A stretch of DNA of 64,000 nt from the NCBI GenBank assembly GCA_964629885.1, contig CAZVRJ010000001.1:62001-126000 (forward strand). The letters run 5' to 3'. The translations under genes were made by a program, and so were the position numbers. This document shows, in pieces, positions 26,440 to 34,843 of the stretch. Each line of letters starts with the position of its first letter. Within the stretch, counting starts at the first letter, position 1. The stretch is from CAYWCV01 sp964629885 (GTDB lineage: Bacteria > Bacteroidota > Rhodothermia > Balneolales > CAYWCV01). The notes under the pieces are model-generated. The model was not told the origin of the DNA. It saw nothing but the letters and a program-made list of their open reading frames with translations, and made no database searches.

Positions 26440-26463
26440 CCAATGTTTCACGTGAAACATTGG
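26440..26463. promoter_or_regulatory. parS centromere site 1 (24-bp perfect palindrome)
   Basis: The 16-base core TGTTTCACGTGAAACA at 26444-26459 matches the ParB-binding consensus, and the symmetry extends to 24 bases. It is intergenic between mnmG and rsmG. ParB loads here and helps segregate the origin region. Confidence 0.93.
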
Positions 26464-26609
26464 ATTCCATCTGCATGTCCCACAACAACATACGATCGTT
26501 CCCTTATCGTTTTTGTGGATGTCTGATCTTGTGAATCCTACGAAGCGCCTTGCGTTTTAGTACTGTCGTGTGGATATTGACCTATATGTAACAAATAATC
26601 GCGATCAAA

Positions 26610-27263
26610 TTGCCTAACTTATTGAATAATATACAGTTACACGATGTTTCACGTGAAACATTAGTGCTGATTGACGACATGATGAGGTCTAATGAGGCAG
26701 CATTGTCGACTTACGTCGATAGGCTCCTATGGTGGAATCGCAAAGTGAATCTTATGAGTCGTGACCTCACACGCGAAGATGTCATGCTTCATGTAAAGCA
26801 CTCCTTATTTCTTCTTCCCAGTATTCGACAGTCCCCAACGAGGTTATGGTTAGATACCGGAACGGGTGGTGGACTGCCCGGAATACCATTGGCTATACTC
26901 TGTAATGATGTTCATTTCATATTAAACGATGTGGTTGAGAAAAAAGGAGTGGTGCTCAAAGACATCGTTGCTAACCTTGGTATAGATAATGCCAGCGTCC
27001 AGATTAAAGACGTGGGCAAGGTCGAGATGGCCGAACCTTTTGGGGTGATTTCGAAGCATGCATTTAAAATTGCTGATCTGCTCGGTAGGTTGGAAGGAAA
27101 ACCTTGGAAAGAACTTCTTATGTTAAAAGGTTCGGATTATTCAAACGAACTTCTTGGGGTTTACGATGTACCCGTCACTGTTGAGGCGACATCGATTGCA
27201 GCAGCACATCCACACACATTTTTCAATGGAAAATATCTCATACGCATATGTCCGACGCCATAA
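26610..27263 (+). CDS. rsmG: 16S rRNA (guanine-527-N7)-methyltransferase RsmG (GidB)
   Basis: A 217-residue SAM enzyme that methylates G527 of 16S rRNA. It has YVDRLLWWNRKVNLMSRD, the SAM loop LDTGTGGGLPGIPLAI and LNDVVEKKGVVLKDIV. The N-terminus depends on a TTG at 26610; the first in-frame ATG is at 26679, which would remove 23 residues. The parS core lies in codons 12-17, reading as VSRET. This use of parS as part of the rsmG coding sequence is seen in many bacteria. It overlaps the next gene by 16 bases. Loss of RsmG gives low-level streptomycin resistance. Confidence 0.92.
   Translation: MPNLLNNIQLHDVSRETLVLIDDMMRSNEAALSTYVDRLLWWNRKVNLMSRDLTREDVMLHVKHSLFLLPSIRQSPTRLWLDTGTGGGLPGIPLAILCNDVHFILNDVVEKKGVVLKDIVANLGIDNASVQIKDVGKVEMAEPFGVISKHAFKIADLLGRLEGKPWKELLMLKGSDYSNELLGVYDVPVTVEATSIAAAHPHTFFNGKYLIRICPTP
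26645..26660. promoter_or_regulatory. parS centromere site 2, inside rsmG
   Basis: A second perfect TGTTTCACGTGAAACA lies 201 bases after the first, within the 5' part of rsmG. Two identical sites this close make chance very unlikely. Confidence 0.93.
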
Positions 27264-28192
27264 AAAGCACCACACGTCGCTTAAAGCTCTACACGCTCCT
27301 TCAATCTAAACGGCATCTTACCGTTAATGAAATCGCTGAGGAGCTCGGTGTAAGTAGGCGCACCGTATTCAGATACATAAATGCGCTCGGCGAATTGGGG
27401 GTGCCTGTTCTATCCGATCGTGATCGAGGGTATAGTCTTGATCGGAACTACAGCGTTCCACCGATGATGTTCACCAAGAAAGAACTATCTACACTAATGG
27501 TTGGACTAGGATATCTGAAAGGACAGGTTGATCAAGGGTTGTCTCAGAGTGCTCGCGATGTTGAGATAAAAATTCAAAGTATTCTTCCTAAGGAATTGCA
27601 AGACTTTACTCGTACTATTTCGAAAGTGGTGGTGCTCTACCCCTACTACCATGAAGAAATATGGGAAAAGGCTGACGAGAATTGGTATGAGATTCTCGCT
27701 GCGATTAACGACCGTTCGTCAATTTCGTGTATGTATCACAGCCTGTTACAAAACAAAGTGAGTGAGCGTAAAATAGATCCGTACTTGCTGGTTTATTACA
27801 CTGATCACTGGGATCTGATAGGTAAGTGCCATGAGTCTAACTCATTGCGCACCTTTGTGTTAAAGCGTATTTCAAACCTTGAGGTTGATACTAAATCCTA
27901 TTTTACGCGCGATGGTTTGAGCAATGATCAAATCATACATCGCGAAACAGTAAGCAACCGGTCTATTAGGATTCTAGTAGATAACAAGGAGATCGATCAT
28001 CTTTCGAGGAGGTTGCCAGCGATTATTACATCTATTGAAGCTAGTGGCGAAACTACAGAACTCGTCTTTGAGTTCGACAATCTGCGATGGATGAACCAAT
28101 GGTTGCTGCAATTTGGAAAATCTGTCACTATCGTTGAACCAAAAGAAATGATCGAAGATCGCAAACTACTGCTGAAAGAATTGCTAACGTAG
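27248..28192 (+). CDS. WYL-domain transcriptional regulator
   Basis: A 314-residue regulator. The N-terminal winged helix (about 8-60) has LKLYTLLQSKRHLTVNEIAE and the recognition helix VSRRTVFRYINAL. A middle helical region precedes the WYL domain (about 150-240), with IDPYLLVYYTDHWDLIGKCH in the usual place for the WYL ligand pocket, and a C-terminal WCX extension ends the protein. This is the YafY/DeoR-like type, which senses small ligands such as nucleic-acid fragments. It overlaps rsmG by 16 bases. Its targets are not evident. Confidence 0.88.
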   Translation: MSDAIKSTTRRLKLYTLLQSKRHLTVNEIAEELGVSRRTVFRYINALGELGVPVLSDRDRGYSLDRNYSVPPMMFTKKELSTLMVGLGYLKGQVDQGLSQSARDVEIKIQSILPKELQDFTRTISKVVVLYPYYHEEIWEKADENWYEILAAINDRSSISCMYHSLLQNKVSERKIDPYLLVYYTDHWDLIGKCHESNSLRTFVLKRISNLEVDTKSYFTRDGLSNDQIIHRETVSNRSIRILVDNKEIDHLSRRLPAIITSIEASGETTELVFEFDNLRWMNQWLLQFGKSVTIVEPKEMIEDRKLLLKELLT

Positions 28193-28235
28193 CTTTAAAA
28201 GCGATAACAGCGATTGATCCCATTCTGAAAATAAA

Positions 28236-28266
28236 AAAGGGCATGCCGTAAAACGACATGCCCTTT
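28236..28266 (-). terminator. Terminator after gyrA
   Basis: AAAGGGCATG at 28236-28245 pairs with CATGCCCTTT at 28257-28266. On the minus strand a run of six T follows, so it serves gyrA best; it may also stop the WYL gene transcript. Confidence 0.82.
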
Positions 28267-28287
28267 GAATTTTCACGATGAAGACTC

Positions 28288-30834
28288 TTATTCTTCGAAG
28301 AGCTCTCCGGTCTGAGGCGCGTCAGTATCACCTGGGGTCTCTGTTCCCCCCGTAGGTGCTTCGCCTGCTATTCCATTTTCTTCCTCTTCTTCATCTTCAC
28401 GAACGACTTTCGTAACAGCGGCAATCGTATCGTCGTTGTTCAGTCGCATGATGCGTACGCCTTGGGTATTTCGACCCATGGAGCGTATATCATCGCAGTG
28501 CATGCGAATGATCTTGCCGTTCACGGTAATAACCATGAGATCGTCTTTGTCGGATACTTCCTTGAGCGCGATGAGCTTACCCGTCTTCGGAGTAATCTTC
28601 ATTGTGATCACGCCCTTGCCCCCGCGGGTCTGGTGACGGTAATCGTCGACCAAGCTTCGCTTGCCATATCCGCTCTCGCTCATGGCCAATACGGTTGCCT
28701 CGTGGATGTTACGTACCACAACAACGTCGATCACCTCGTTGTCTTCATCTTCGATGTTGATACCGCGAACACCCGTGGTGTTGCGTCCCATTTCGCGTAC
28801 ATCCGTTTCGCTGAATCGGATGGCGCGTCCATCTTTGGTACCTAGGATAATGGTGCTGTTGCCATCGGTGAGGTTGGCGCCCAACAAGGTATCTTCATCG
28901 TTGATGTTGATGGCAATAATGCCATCGCGACGTGGACGGCTGTAAGCTTCAAGCTTCGTCTTCTTGACGATGCCCTTGCGTGTTGCCATCACAATGAAAT
29001 GATTGTTGATGTACTCTTCGTCGAGCAAGCTCTTGACAGGCACGAAGGTCTTGACTCTGTCGTCTTTGTCTATTTCGATGAGGTTCACAATTGCGCGTCC
29101 ACGGCTGAGGCGTGTGCCCTCCGGAATTTCATACACCTTGAGCCAGTAACATTTCCCTTTTTCTGTGAAGAACAGGATGTAATTATGATTTGTGGCCACG
29201 AAAAGGTGTTCTACATATTCCTCTTCTTTGACGGTTGTTCCCTTCATGCCTACCCCGCCCCTCTTCTGGCGACGGTAACCGCTCACAAGTGTACGCTTGA
29301 TGTAGCCCGTGTTCGAAATGGTGACAACAACATCCTCGTCGGCGATCATGTCTTCGACAGTGAAATCGTCGGCCGAGTAAACAATCTGTGTGCGACGTTT
29401 GTCGCCGTATCTATTCTTAATATCAGCCAGTTCTTCCTTGATAATGGTAAGCTGGGCTTCACGGCTAGAGAGGATGCGTCGGTAATCCTTGATTTCGTCG
29501 AGAATCTCACGATACTCGATGTCGATCTTGTCGCGCTCGAGTGCCGTAAGCTTCTGAAGACGCATGTCGAGGATAGCCTTGGCCTGCAGGTCGGACAGTC
29601 CGAATCTGCGACGAAGCGACTCATTTGCTTCTGCTACATTCTTGGAAGCGCGGATCGTCTTGATAACCTCGTCGAGGTTGTCGATGGCAATCTTGAGTCC
29701 CTCGAGAATGTGGGCGCGTGCTTCTGCTTGGTCGAGGTCGTGCAAGGTGCGACGAATGATAACCTCTACCCTGTGATCAACGTAATGCTTGATCAGCTCC
29801 TTGAGGGTCATAACCTTCGGACGACCTTTCACGAGTGCCAAGTTGATCACTCCAAAGGTCTGCTGCATTTGCGTGTAGTTGTACAGCTGATTCAGAACCA
29901 CCGATGCGTTAGCGTTACGCTTAAGGATGATAACGATACGCATGCCTTCGCGGTCCGACTCGTCGCGAACGTCAGCAACATCGGCCAGCTTGCCATCTTG
30001 GGTTAGCTCAGCAATCTTTTGGATGAGCAGCGACTTGTTAACCTGGTAAGGAATCTCGGTTACGACGATCTGCTCACGATTGCCCCGAAGCTCCTCCGTA
30101 TTGGCACGTGCACGGATAGTGATCTTACCACGACCTGTTGTATAGGCATCCTTAACGCCTTCGTAGCCGTAGATGATACCGCCGGTTGGAAAATCTGGTG
30201 CGGTCACGAACTTCATGAGTTCGTAAACGGTGATATCGGGCGCGTCGATGAACGCCGTGATGGCATCAACTATCTCGTTCAAGTTATGCGGCGGCATATT
30301 TGTAGCCATACCGACCGCAATACCGGACGAACCGTTAATTAGAAGGTTAGGAACCTTGCCTGGCATAACGGTCGGCTCAACCGTTGTGTCGTCGTAGTTG
30401 GGCTGGTAATCGACTGTATTCTTATCAATATCCGACAAGAGCTCTTCAGCGATTCGCTTCATACGACATTCGGTATAACGCATGGCCGCCGCAGAGTCGC
30501 CGTCGATGGAACCAAAGTTGCCCTGGCCGTCAACTAACGGATACCGGAGGCTGAAGTCCTGCACCATACGAACAATGGTATCGTAAACGGCCGAGTCGCC
30601 GTGTGGGTGATACTTACCGAGAACGTCACCCACAATACGTGCACTTTTCTTGTACCCACGATTGTGGAGCATGCCAAGCTCGCTCATTCCAAATAGGGCT
30701 CGGCGGTGAACAGGCTTCAATCCGTCGCGCACATCGGGGAGGGCTCGAGAAACAATGACTGACATCGAATAATCGATGTAGGACGATTGCATTTCATCTT
30801 CGAGAGTTACCTGTACGATTTTATCTCGTGACAT
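28288..30834 (-). CDS. gyrA: DNA gyrase subunit A
   Basis: An 848-residue subunit that breaks and rejoins DNA during negative supercoiling. The active-site Tyr is at 120 (RYTECRM). The quinolone-determining region reads HPHGDSAVYDT with Ser81 and Asp85, which are the sensitive-type residues. The C-terminal wheel has the GyrA box QKRGGVG. A Glu/Pro/Gly/Thr-rich acidic tail ends the protein. It lies 34 bases after gyrB, making a gyrBA operon. Confidence 0.98.
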   Translation of the reverse strand: MSRDKIVQVTLEDEMQSSYIDYSMSVIVSRALPDVRDGLKPVHRRALFGMSELGMLHNRGYKKSARIVGDVLGKYHPHGDSAVYDTIVRMVQDFSLRYPLVDGQGNFGSIDGDSAAAMRYTECRMKRIAEELLSDIDKNTVDYQPNYDDTTVEPTVMPGKVPNLLINGSSGIAVGMATNMPPHNLNEIVDAITAFIDAPDITVYELMKFVTAPDFPTGGIIYGYEGVKDAYTTGRGKITIRARANTEELRGNREQIVVTEIPYQVNKSLLIQKIAELTQDGKLADVADVRDESDREGMRIVIILKRNANASVVLNQLYNYTQMQQTFGVINLALVKGRPKVMTLKELIKHYVDHRVEVIIRRTLHDLDQAEARAHILEGLKIAIDNLDEVIKTIRASKNVAEANESLRRRFGLSDLQAKAILDMRLQKLTALERDKIDIEYREILDEIKDYRRILSSREAQLTIIKEELADIKNRYGDKRRTQIVYSADDFTVEDMIADEDVVVTISNTGYIKRTLVSGYRRQKRGGVGMKGTTVKEEEYVEHLFVATNHNYILFFTEKGKCYWLKVYEIPEGTRLSRGRAIVNLIEIDKDDRVKTFVPVKSLLDEEYINNHFIVMATRKGIVKKTKLEAYSRPRRDGIIAININDEDTLLGANLTDGNSTIILGTKDGRAIRFSETDVREMGRNTTGVRGINIEDEDNEVIDVVVVRNIHEATVLAMSESGYGKRSLVDDYRHQTRGGKGVITMKITPKTGKLIALKEVSDKDDLMVITVNGKIIRMHCDDIRSMGRNTQGVRIMRLNNDDTIAAVTKVVREDEEEEENGIAGEAPTGGTETPGDTDAPQTGELFEE

Positions 30835-30868
30835 ATTTAATTAGTTACAGATTTCGAAAAGGGACGGA

Positions 30869-32791
30869 TCAAATGTCGAGCTTCGCGTACTTGGCGTTAC
30901 GCTCGATGAACTCGCGACGAGGCTCAACGGCATCCCCCATAAGGATGGAGAACAGTCGATCGGTCGCTGCAGCACTTTCGATGGACACTTTTTGCAATGT
31001 GCGGGTGTCGGGATCCATGGTGGTGTCCCAAAGCTGCTCTGGATTCATTTCACCAAGACCTTTATAGCGCGATATATCTGCTTTTTTGCCGTCCTTGCGG
31101 ATACGGCCGATGATCTGGTCACGGTTTGCGTCGTCCCAAGCGTACTCCACATTCTTACCCTGTGTAATCTTGTAAAGAGGCGGAGTGGCGATATAAATGT
31201 GTCCGTTTTCGATGAGCGCGTGCATATAGCGGTAGAAGAACGTCAGCAGCAATGTTCGGATGTGCGAGCCATCGACGTCGGCATCAGTCATGATGATGAT
31301 CTTGTGGTAGCGAAGCGCCGTAATGTCGAAATCCTCGCCGTGTCCAACACCCGTACCCAAAGCCGTAATGATTGCACGTATCTCTTTGTTTTCCAGAATC
31401 TTGCTCAGACGCGACTTCTCCACGTTGAGGATCTTTCCGCGCAACGGCAAGATGGCTTGGAAGCTACGGTTGCGTCCCATCTTCGCGGATCCACCGGCCG
31501 AGTCACCCTCGACTATGTAAATCTCGCAGTGCTCCGGATCATTGATCGAGCAGTCGGCAAGCTTGCCTGGGAGTCCTTCGCCAAACATGACGCTCTTGCG
31601 CTGCACGAGCTGGCGTGCCTTGCGGGCTGCTTCGCGGGCTTCGGCGGCTAGTATCACTTTGTCGAGAATACCGCGAGCCAATTTGGGATTCTGCTCGAGG
31701 AACTCGACGAGTTTTTCATAGACCACAACCTCAACAGCACTCTGTACCTCAGAGTTACCCAATTTCGTCTTGGTCTGTCCTTCAAACTGTGGCTCGGCGA
31801 CTTTAATCGAAAGCACTGCAGTTAGACCCTCACGGAAATCTTCGCCACTGAGGGCAAGCTTTCCTTTAATCAAATTGTTCTTTTCGGCATAGCTCTTAAG
31901 AGCGCGCGTTAATGCACGACGGAAGCCGGAGACGTGGGTACCGCCCTCGTGCGTGTTGATGTTGTTCACATAGGTGTGCACATTCTCGGAGTACGACTTA
32001 TTGTACTGAAGGGCCAGCTCGACAGGTACACCATCCATTTCGCCAGTAATATAAACTGGTGTAGGAATGAGCGCATCACGGTTTTCGTCAAGGTACCTTA
32101 CAAAATCCTTTACACCACCTTCATAATGGAAAAGCTCTTTAATAGGCTCCTCTTCGCGCAGATCGTTGACTTCGATAGTAATCTGCGAATTCAGGAAGGC
32201 CAGTTCGCGCATGCGCTGGGCAATCAATTCAAACTTAAACTCAATCGATTGCGTGAAAATCGAAGCATCCGGATAGAACGTGATGATTGTTCCACGCTTA
32301 GTTGTGTCGCCAATAACCTTGAGTTGTTGCTTGGTGATACCCTCTGAGAACTGCATGGTGTGAATCTTGCCATCACGGTGCACTTCTGCTATAAAAAGGG
32401 TGGATAGCGCGTTAACGCATGATACACCTACACCGTGCAAACCGCCCGACACCTTGTAGCTGCTCTTGTCGAACTTGCCTCCAGCGTGGAGCTTGGTGAG
32501 CACGACCTCAAGGGCTGGTATGCCTTCTTTCTCGTGGATGTCGACCGGGATGCCCCTACCGTTATCTTCTACTGAGAGCGATCCATCTTTATTGATATTA
32601 ACAATGATGTAATCGCAGTGTCCACCAAGGGCTTCGTCGATGGAGTTATCGACTACCTCATTGATGAGGTGATGCAGGCCCCTTTGGCCTGTGTCGCCGA
32701 TATACATGGATGGACGTTTACGGACAGCTTCCAGGCCTTCGAGGACCTGGATGTTCGACGCCTTGTATTCGGCGGGGTTATTCTGTGTCAT
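30869..32791 (-). CDS. gyrB: DNA gyrase subunit B
   Basis: A 640-residue ATPase subunit. It has the GHKL ATPase features NEVVDNSIDEALGG, EDNGRGIPV and GGLHGVGVSCVNALS, then the TOPRIM region with EGDSAGGSAKMGRN, LPLRGKILNVEKS and DADVDGSHIRTLLLTF, and the C-terminal AKYAKLD. The start at 32791 matches the standard GyrB opening; a longer frame adds 58 unmatched residues. It is the first gene of gyrBA and is divergent from rpmB. Confidence 0.98.
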   Translation of the reverse strand: MTQNNPAEYKASNIQVLEGLEAVRKRPSMYIGDTGQRGLHHLINEVVDNSIDEALGGHCDYIIVNINKDGSLSVEDNGRGIPVDIHEKEGIPALEVVLTKLHAGGKFDKSSYKVSGGLHGVGVSCVNALSTLFIAEVHRDGKIHTMQFSEGITKQQLKVIGDTTKRGTIITFYPDASIFTQSIEFKFELIAQRMRELAFLNSQITIEVNDLREEEPIKELFHYEGGVKDFVRYLDENRDALIPTPVYITGEMDGVPVELALQYNKSYSENVHTYVNNINTHEGGTHVSGFRRALTRALKSYAEKNNLIKGKLALSGEDFREGLTAVLSIKVAEPQFEGQTKTKLGNSEVQSAVEVVVYEKLVEFLEQNPKLARGILDKVILAAEAREAARKARQLVQRKSVMFGEGLPGKLADCSINDPEHCEIYIVEGDSAGGSAKMGRNRSFQAILPLRGKILNVEKSRLSKILENKEIRAIITALGTGVGHGEDFDITALRYHKIIIMTDADVDGSHIRTLLLTFFYRYMHALIENGHIYIATPPLYKITQGKNVEYAWDDANRDQIIGRIRKDGKKADISRYKGLGEMNPEQLWDTTMDPDTRTLQKVSIESAAATDRLFSILMGDAVEPRREFIERNAKYAKLDI

Positions 32792-32808
32792 AGAAACTTG
32801 ACGGGTGG

Positions 32809-32816
32809 CAAAAATA
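32809..32816 (-). promoter_or_regulatory. Possible -7 box for gyrBA
   Basis: TATTTTTG on the minus strand fits the Bacteroidota TAnnTTTG box 18 bases from the gyrB start. No good TTG partner lies at the usual spacing, so this is weak. Confidence 0.3.
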
Positions 32817-32972
32817 TATAAATACCCTCTCAGGACGCTATAAAATACGCTAAAAGAGCCTATTTTCAAAGGAGACGAGTGAAATACTGAAGAGAAATGG
32901 GATAGCGGTTCTAAGACAAAATCTGGCTGTTTAAAAAGATCCGTTTTTGTTGATAACATGTGCATATCTTTT

Positions 32973-33002
32973 TTGCATTATCCCCAAGGTTGCTTATCTT
33001 TG
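32973..33002 (+). promoter_or_regulatory. Bacteroidota-type promoter for rpmB
   Basis: TTG at 32973-32975, then exactly 19 bases, then TATCTTTG at 32995-33002. This matches the Bacteroidota housekeeping consensus (-33 TTTG, -7 TAnnTTTG) perfectly. The rpmB ATG is 39 bases downstream. Confidence 0.82.
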
Positions 33003-33041
33003 GTTTCTAATCAAAATTTGCACATCCACTTTGCAACCGAC

Positions 33042-33287
33042 ATGGCACGCAGAGACGACATTTCCGGAGTCAAGCCACTAAACGGGTTCAACTCGTCGAA
33101 GGCTAACAACAAGACGAAGCGCAAGTTCTATCCGAATCTGCAGAAGCGTAAGTTCTACATCCCAGAGGAAGACCGCTGGGTAGAGCTCAAAGTGACTGCA
33201 AAGACGCTTCGCACCATCAACAAGAACGGCATCACCGCGACTATTGCTAAATCGCGTGCAGCCGGCTTGCTTAAGAAAGACATTTAA
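33042..33287 (+). CDS. rpmB: 50S ribosomal protein L28
   Basis: An 81-residue bL28. It has SGVKPLNGFNSSKANNKTKRKF and the KFYIPEEDRWVELKV and LRTINKNGI segments. It has no cysteine, so it is the zinc-free type. The start at 33042 removes 28 unmatched upstream residues. It opens the rpmB-rpmG-DUF4295 string. Confidence 0.96.
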   Translation: MARRDDISGVKPLNGFNSSKANNKTKRKFYPNLQKRKFYIPEEDRWVELKVTAKTLRTINKNGITATIAKSRAAGLLKKDI

Positions 33288-33307
33288 GCCGATACCAAGG
33301 AGCTGAT

Positions 33308-33478
33308 ATGGCCAAAGCAAAAGGCATCCGCATTCAAGTAATCCTTGAGTGCACCGAATCTCCGGGCACGTCTCGCTACGTTACGATGAAAAACCGTCGT
33401 AACACGACAAACCGCCTTGAGCTCAAAAAGTACAACCCTGTGCTGCGCAAGCACACGGTGCACAAAGAAATTAAATAA
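33308..33478 (+). CDS. rpmG: 50S ribosomal protein L33
   Basis: A 56-residue bL33: MAKAKGIRIQVILECTE, then SRYVTMKNRRNTTNRLEL and KKYNPVLRKHTVHKEIK. It carries a single Cys, so it is the zinc-free type. It is 20 bases after rpmB and 20 bases before the DUF4295 gene. Confidence 0.96.
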   Translation: MAKAKGIRIQVILECTESPGTSRYVTMKNRRNTTNRLELKKYNPVLRKHTVHKEIK

Positions 33479-33498
33479 GACCCCTTAGAGGTTAACCC

Positions 33499-33663
33499 AT
33501 GGCAAAGAAGCAATCATTCGGTGACAAGGCACTTGCCACCAAGATGTCCAGCCGCAAAATGGCCAAAGTCATCGTGGCTGTAAAGGCAAAAGCCGGTACA
33601 TACAATTACCGTGAGTCTATCGTAGAGCTGGAAAAAGCCAAAGAATTTATCGACAGTAAGTAA
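33499..33663 (+). CDS. DUF4295 small ribosome-associated protein
   Basis: A 54-residue basic protein beginning MAKKQSFGDKALATKM and ending with EKAKEFIDSK. It sits just after rpmG, which is the usual place of DUF4295 in Bacteroidota. My recollection, which I cannot check here, is that this protein was seen in the Flavobacterium ribosome structure and named bL38. Its presence is a useful lineage marker. Confidence 0.9.
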   Translation: MAKKQSFGDKALATKMSSRKMAKVIVAVKAKAGTYNYRESIVELEKAKEFIDSK

Positions 33664-33677
33664 TCAGCCTCAACCGT

Positions 33678-33718
33678 CCGGCTGATTACGACCCTATATT
33701 CAGGTCTAGATCAGCCGG
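33678..33718. repeat. Hairpin after the DUF4295 gene
   Basis: CCGGCTGAT at 33678-33686 pairs with ATCAGCCGG at 33710-33718, with an inner GACC/GGTC pair that can extend the stem. There is no T-run, so it may protect the mRNA end rather than stop transcription. A true terminator follows at 33766. Confidence 0.65.
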
Positions 33719-33765
33719 TATTTAGGCTGAAATTTGTTTGCCGGATTCTCCGGTTCTCCTATTCA

Positions 33766-33797
33766 GGGTTGTCTCATTGTGCGGCAACCCTTTTTTT
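33766..33797 (+). terminator. Terminator of the rpmB-rpmG-DUF4295 operon
   Basis: GGGTTG at 33766-33771 pairs with CAACCC at 33785-33790, followed by seven T. It ends 26 bases before the YqeY-like gene. Confidence 0.8.
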
Positions 33798-33822
33798 GTT
33801 TAATTGTTCATATTTTAACCCA

Positions 33823-34281
33823 ATGTCAACCTACGATACACTACTTGCCGACCTCAAAAAAGCAATGCTCGCCCGCGACGAGAAGACAACCCGTGTGCTG
33901 CGGTCACTAAAAGCCGCCCTTCTTGAGAAGGAAGTGAGCATCAGAACCGGCGGTGAAGCAACGCTTACCGAAGAACAGGTCATGGACGTGTTCATCAAAG
34001 CCACCAAGCAACGCAAGGACTCCCTCGAGCAATTCGAAAATGCCGGCAGAGAAGATCTCGCCTCTATCGAACGTGAGGAACTTGTCATCATCGATGGGTA
34101 CCTTCCAAAGAAATTGACGCCAGATGAACTCGAAGCCGAAATCGTGGCTGCTATCGCCGCGCTCGGAGCCGCAGCACCGTCCGATATGGGCAAGGTGATG
34201 GGCTATCTTACGCCGCGCCTGAAAGGCAGGGCAGATGGATCTGAAATAAGCAGAATAGTTAAATCTAAGCTACAACAATGA
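33823..34281 (+). CDS. GatB/YqeY domain protein
   Basis: A 152-residue protein of the YqeY family, which resembles the tail of the amidotransferase subunit GatB and binds tRNA there. Visible signatures are LKKAMLARDEKTTRVLRSL, KATKQRKDSLEQFENAGRE and VMGYLTPRLKGRADG. Stand-alone YqeY proteins have no settled job; links to tRNA or to cell-wall genes have been proposed. The ATG at 33823 lies after the terminator; an earlier frame start would run through it. It overlaps the CvpA gene (ATGA). Confidence 0.92.
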   Translation: MSTYDTLLADLKKAMLARDEKTTRVLRSLKAALLEKEVSIRTGGEATLTEEQVMDVFIKATKQRKDSLEQFENAGREDLASIEREELVIIDGYLPKKLTPDELEAEIVAAIAALGAAAPSDMGKVMGYLTPRLKGRADGSEISRIVKSKLQQ

Positions 34282-34826
34282 ACAGCCTGGACCTGGTTTT
34301 ACTTGTACCCCTTGCCTTATTCGCCTTCCTTGGCTTTCAGCGTGGGTTTGCGAAAGAAGCCTTGTCCATTGCCCTTACACTGTTTGCACTGCTATTCGCC
34401 ATCAGCAGCTGGACACTCATTGCAACCCCCATGTCGCTGTTCATGGAACCCGAAACACTGGGCTTCGGCATCGTGTGCGGTACCGTCCTTTTCCTACTAA
34501 TTTTGGGTACCGGTGCTTTTTTCATCTATGCCTTTGTGAGAATGGTCGAAAACTCCATATTGAGTGTACCGAACAGAATATTGGGCCTACTTTTTGGATT
34601 AGTGAAGGGTGCCGTCATTGTGAGCATCCTCCTTCAACTTCTGAAACCATTTGGAACCGTTGACAGCCAGTCGCAAAACGCATCATTCTTATATCCTATC
34701 GTACTCAACGCCGGACCCGCTACTTATAACACCTTCATGGCTGTAGTACCCGAAGCAAAAACATTTACACAGAAGGTTGCCAACACCATCGAAGAACTCA
34801 ACGGTAAAGCCACCCCGTCTCGCTAA
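34278..34826 (+). CDS. CvpA-family membrane protein
   Basis: A 182-residue protein with four membrane segments (about 2-20, 25-45, 60-85, 97-120). The family pattern LDLVLLVPLALFAFLGFQRGFAKEA and RILGLLFGLVKGAVIVSILL fits CvpA, first linked to colicin V production and now to envelope homeostasis. Its C-terminal 60 residues are soluble. It lies between the YqeY-like gene and tyrS. Confidence 0.88.
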   Translation: MNSLDLVLLVPLALFAFLGFQRGFAKEALSIALTLFALLFAISSWTLIATPMSLFMEPETLGFGIVCGTVLFLLILGTGAFFIYAFVRMVENSILSVPNRILGLLFGLVKGAVIVSILLQLLKPFGTVDSQSQNASFLYPIVLNAGPATYNTFMAVVPEAKTFTQKVANTIEELNGKATPSR

Positions 34827-34843
34827 ATCATTTCAACCCCTAC

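Noticed and set aside
26464..26609. Origin between mnmG and rsmG
   Set aside because: Only one single-mismatch DnaA box (TGTGGATAT near 26568) occurs there; the cluster at 53.1-53.3 kb is far better.
28999..30006. A 335-residue plus-strand frame inside gyrA
   Set aside because: Antisense shadow of a perfect GyrA; no known domain and no start context.
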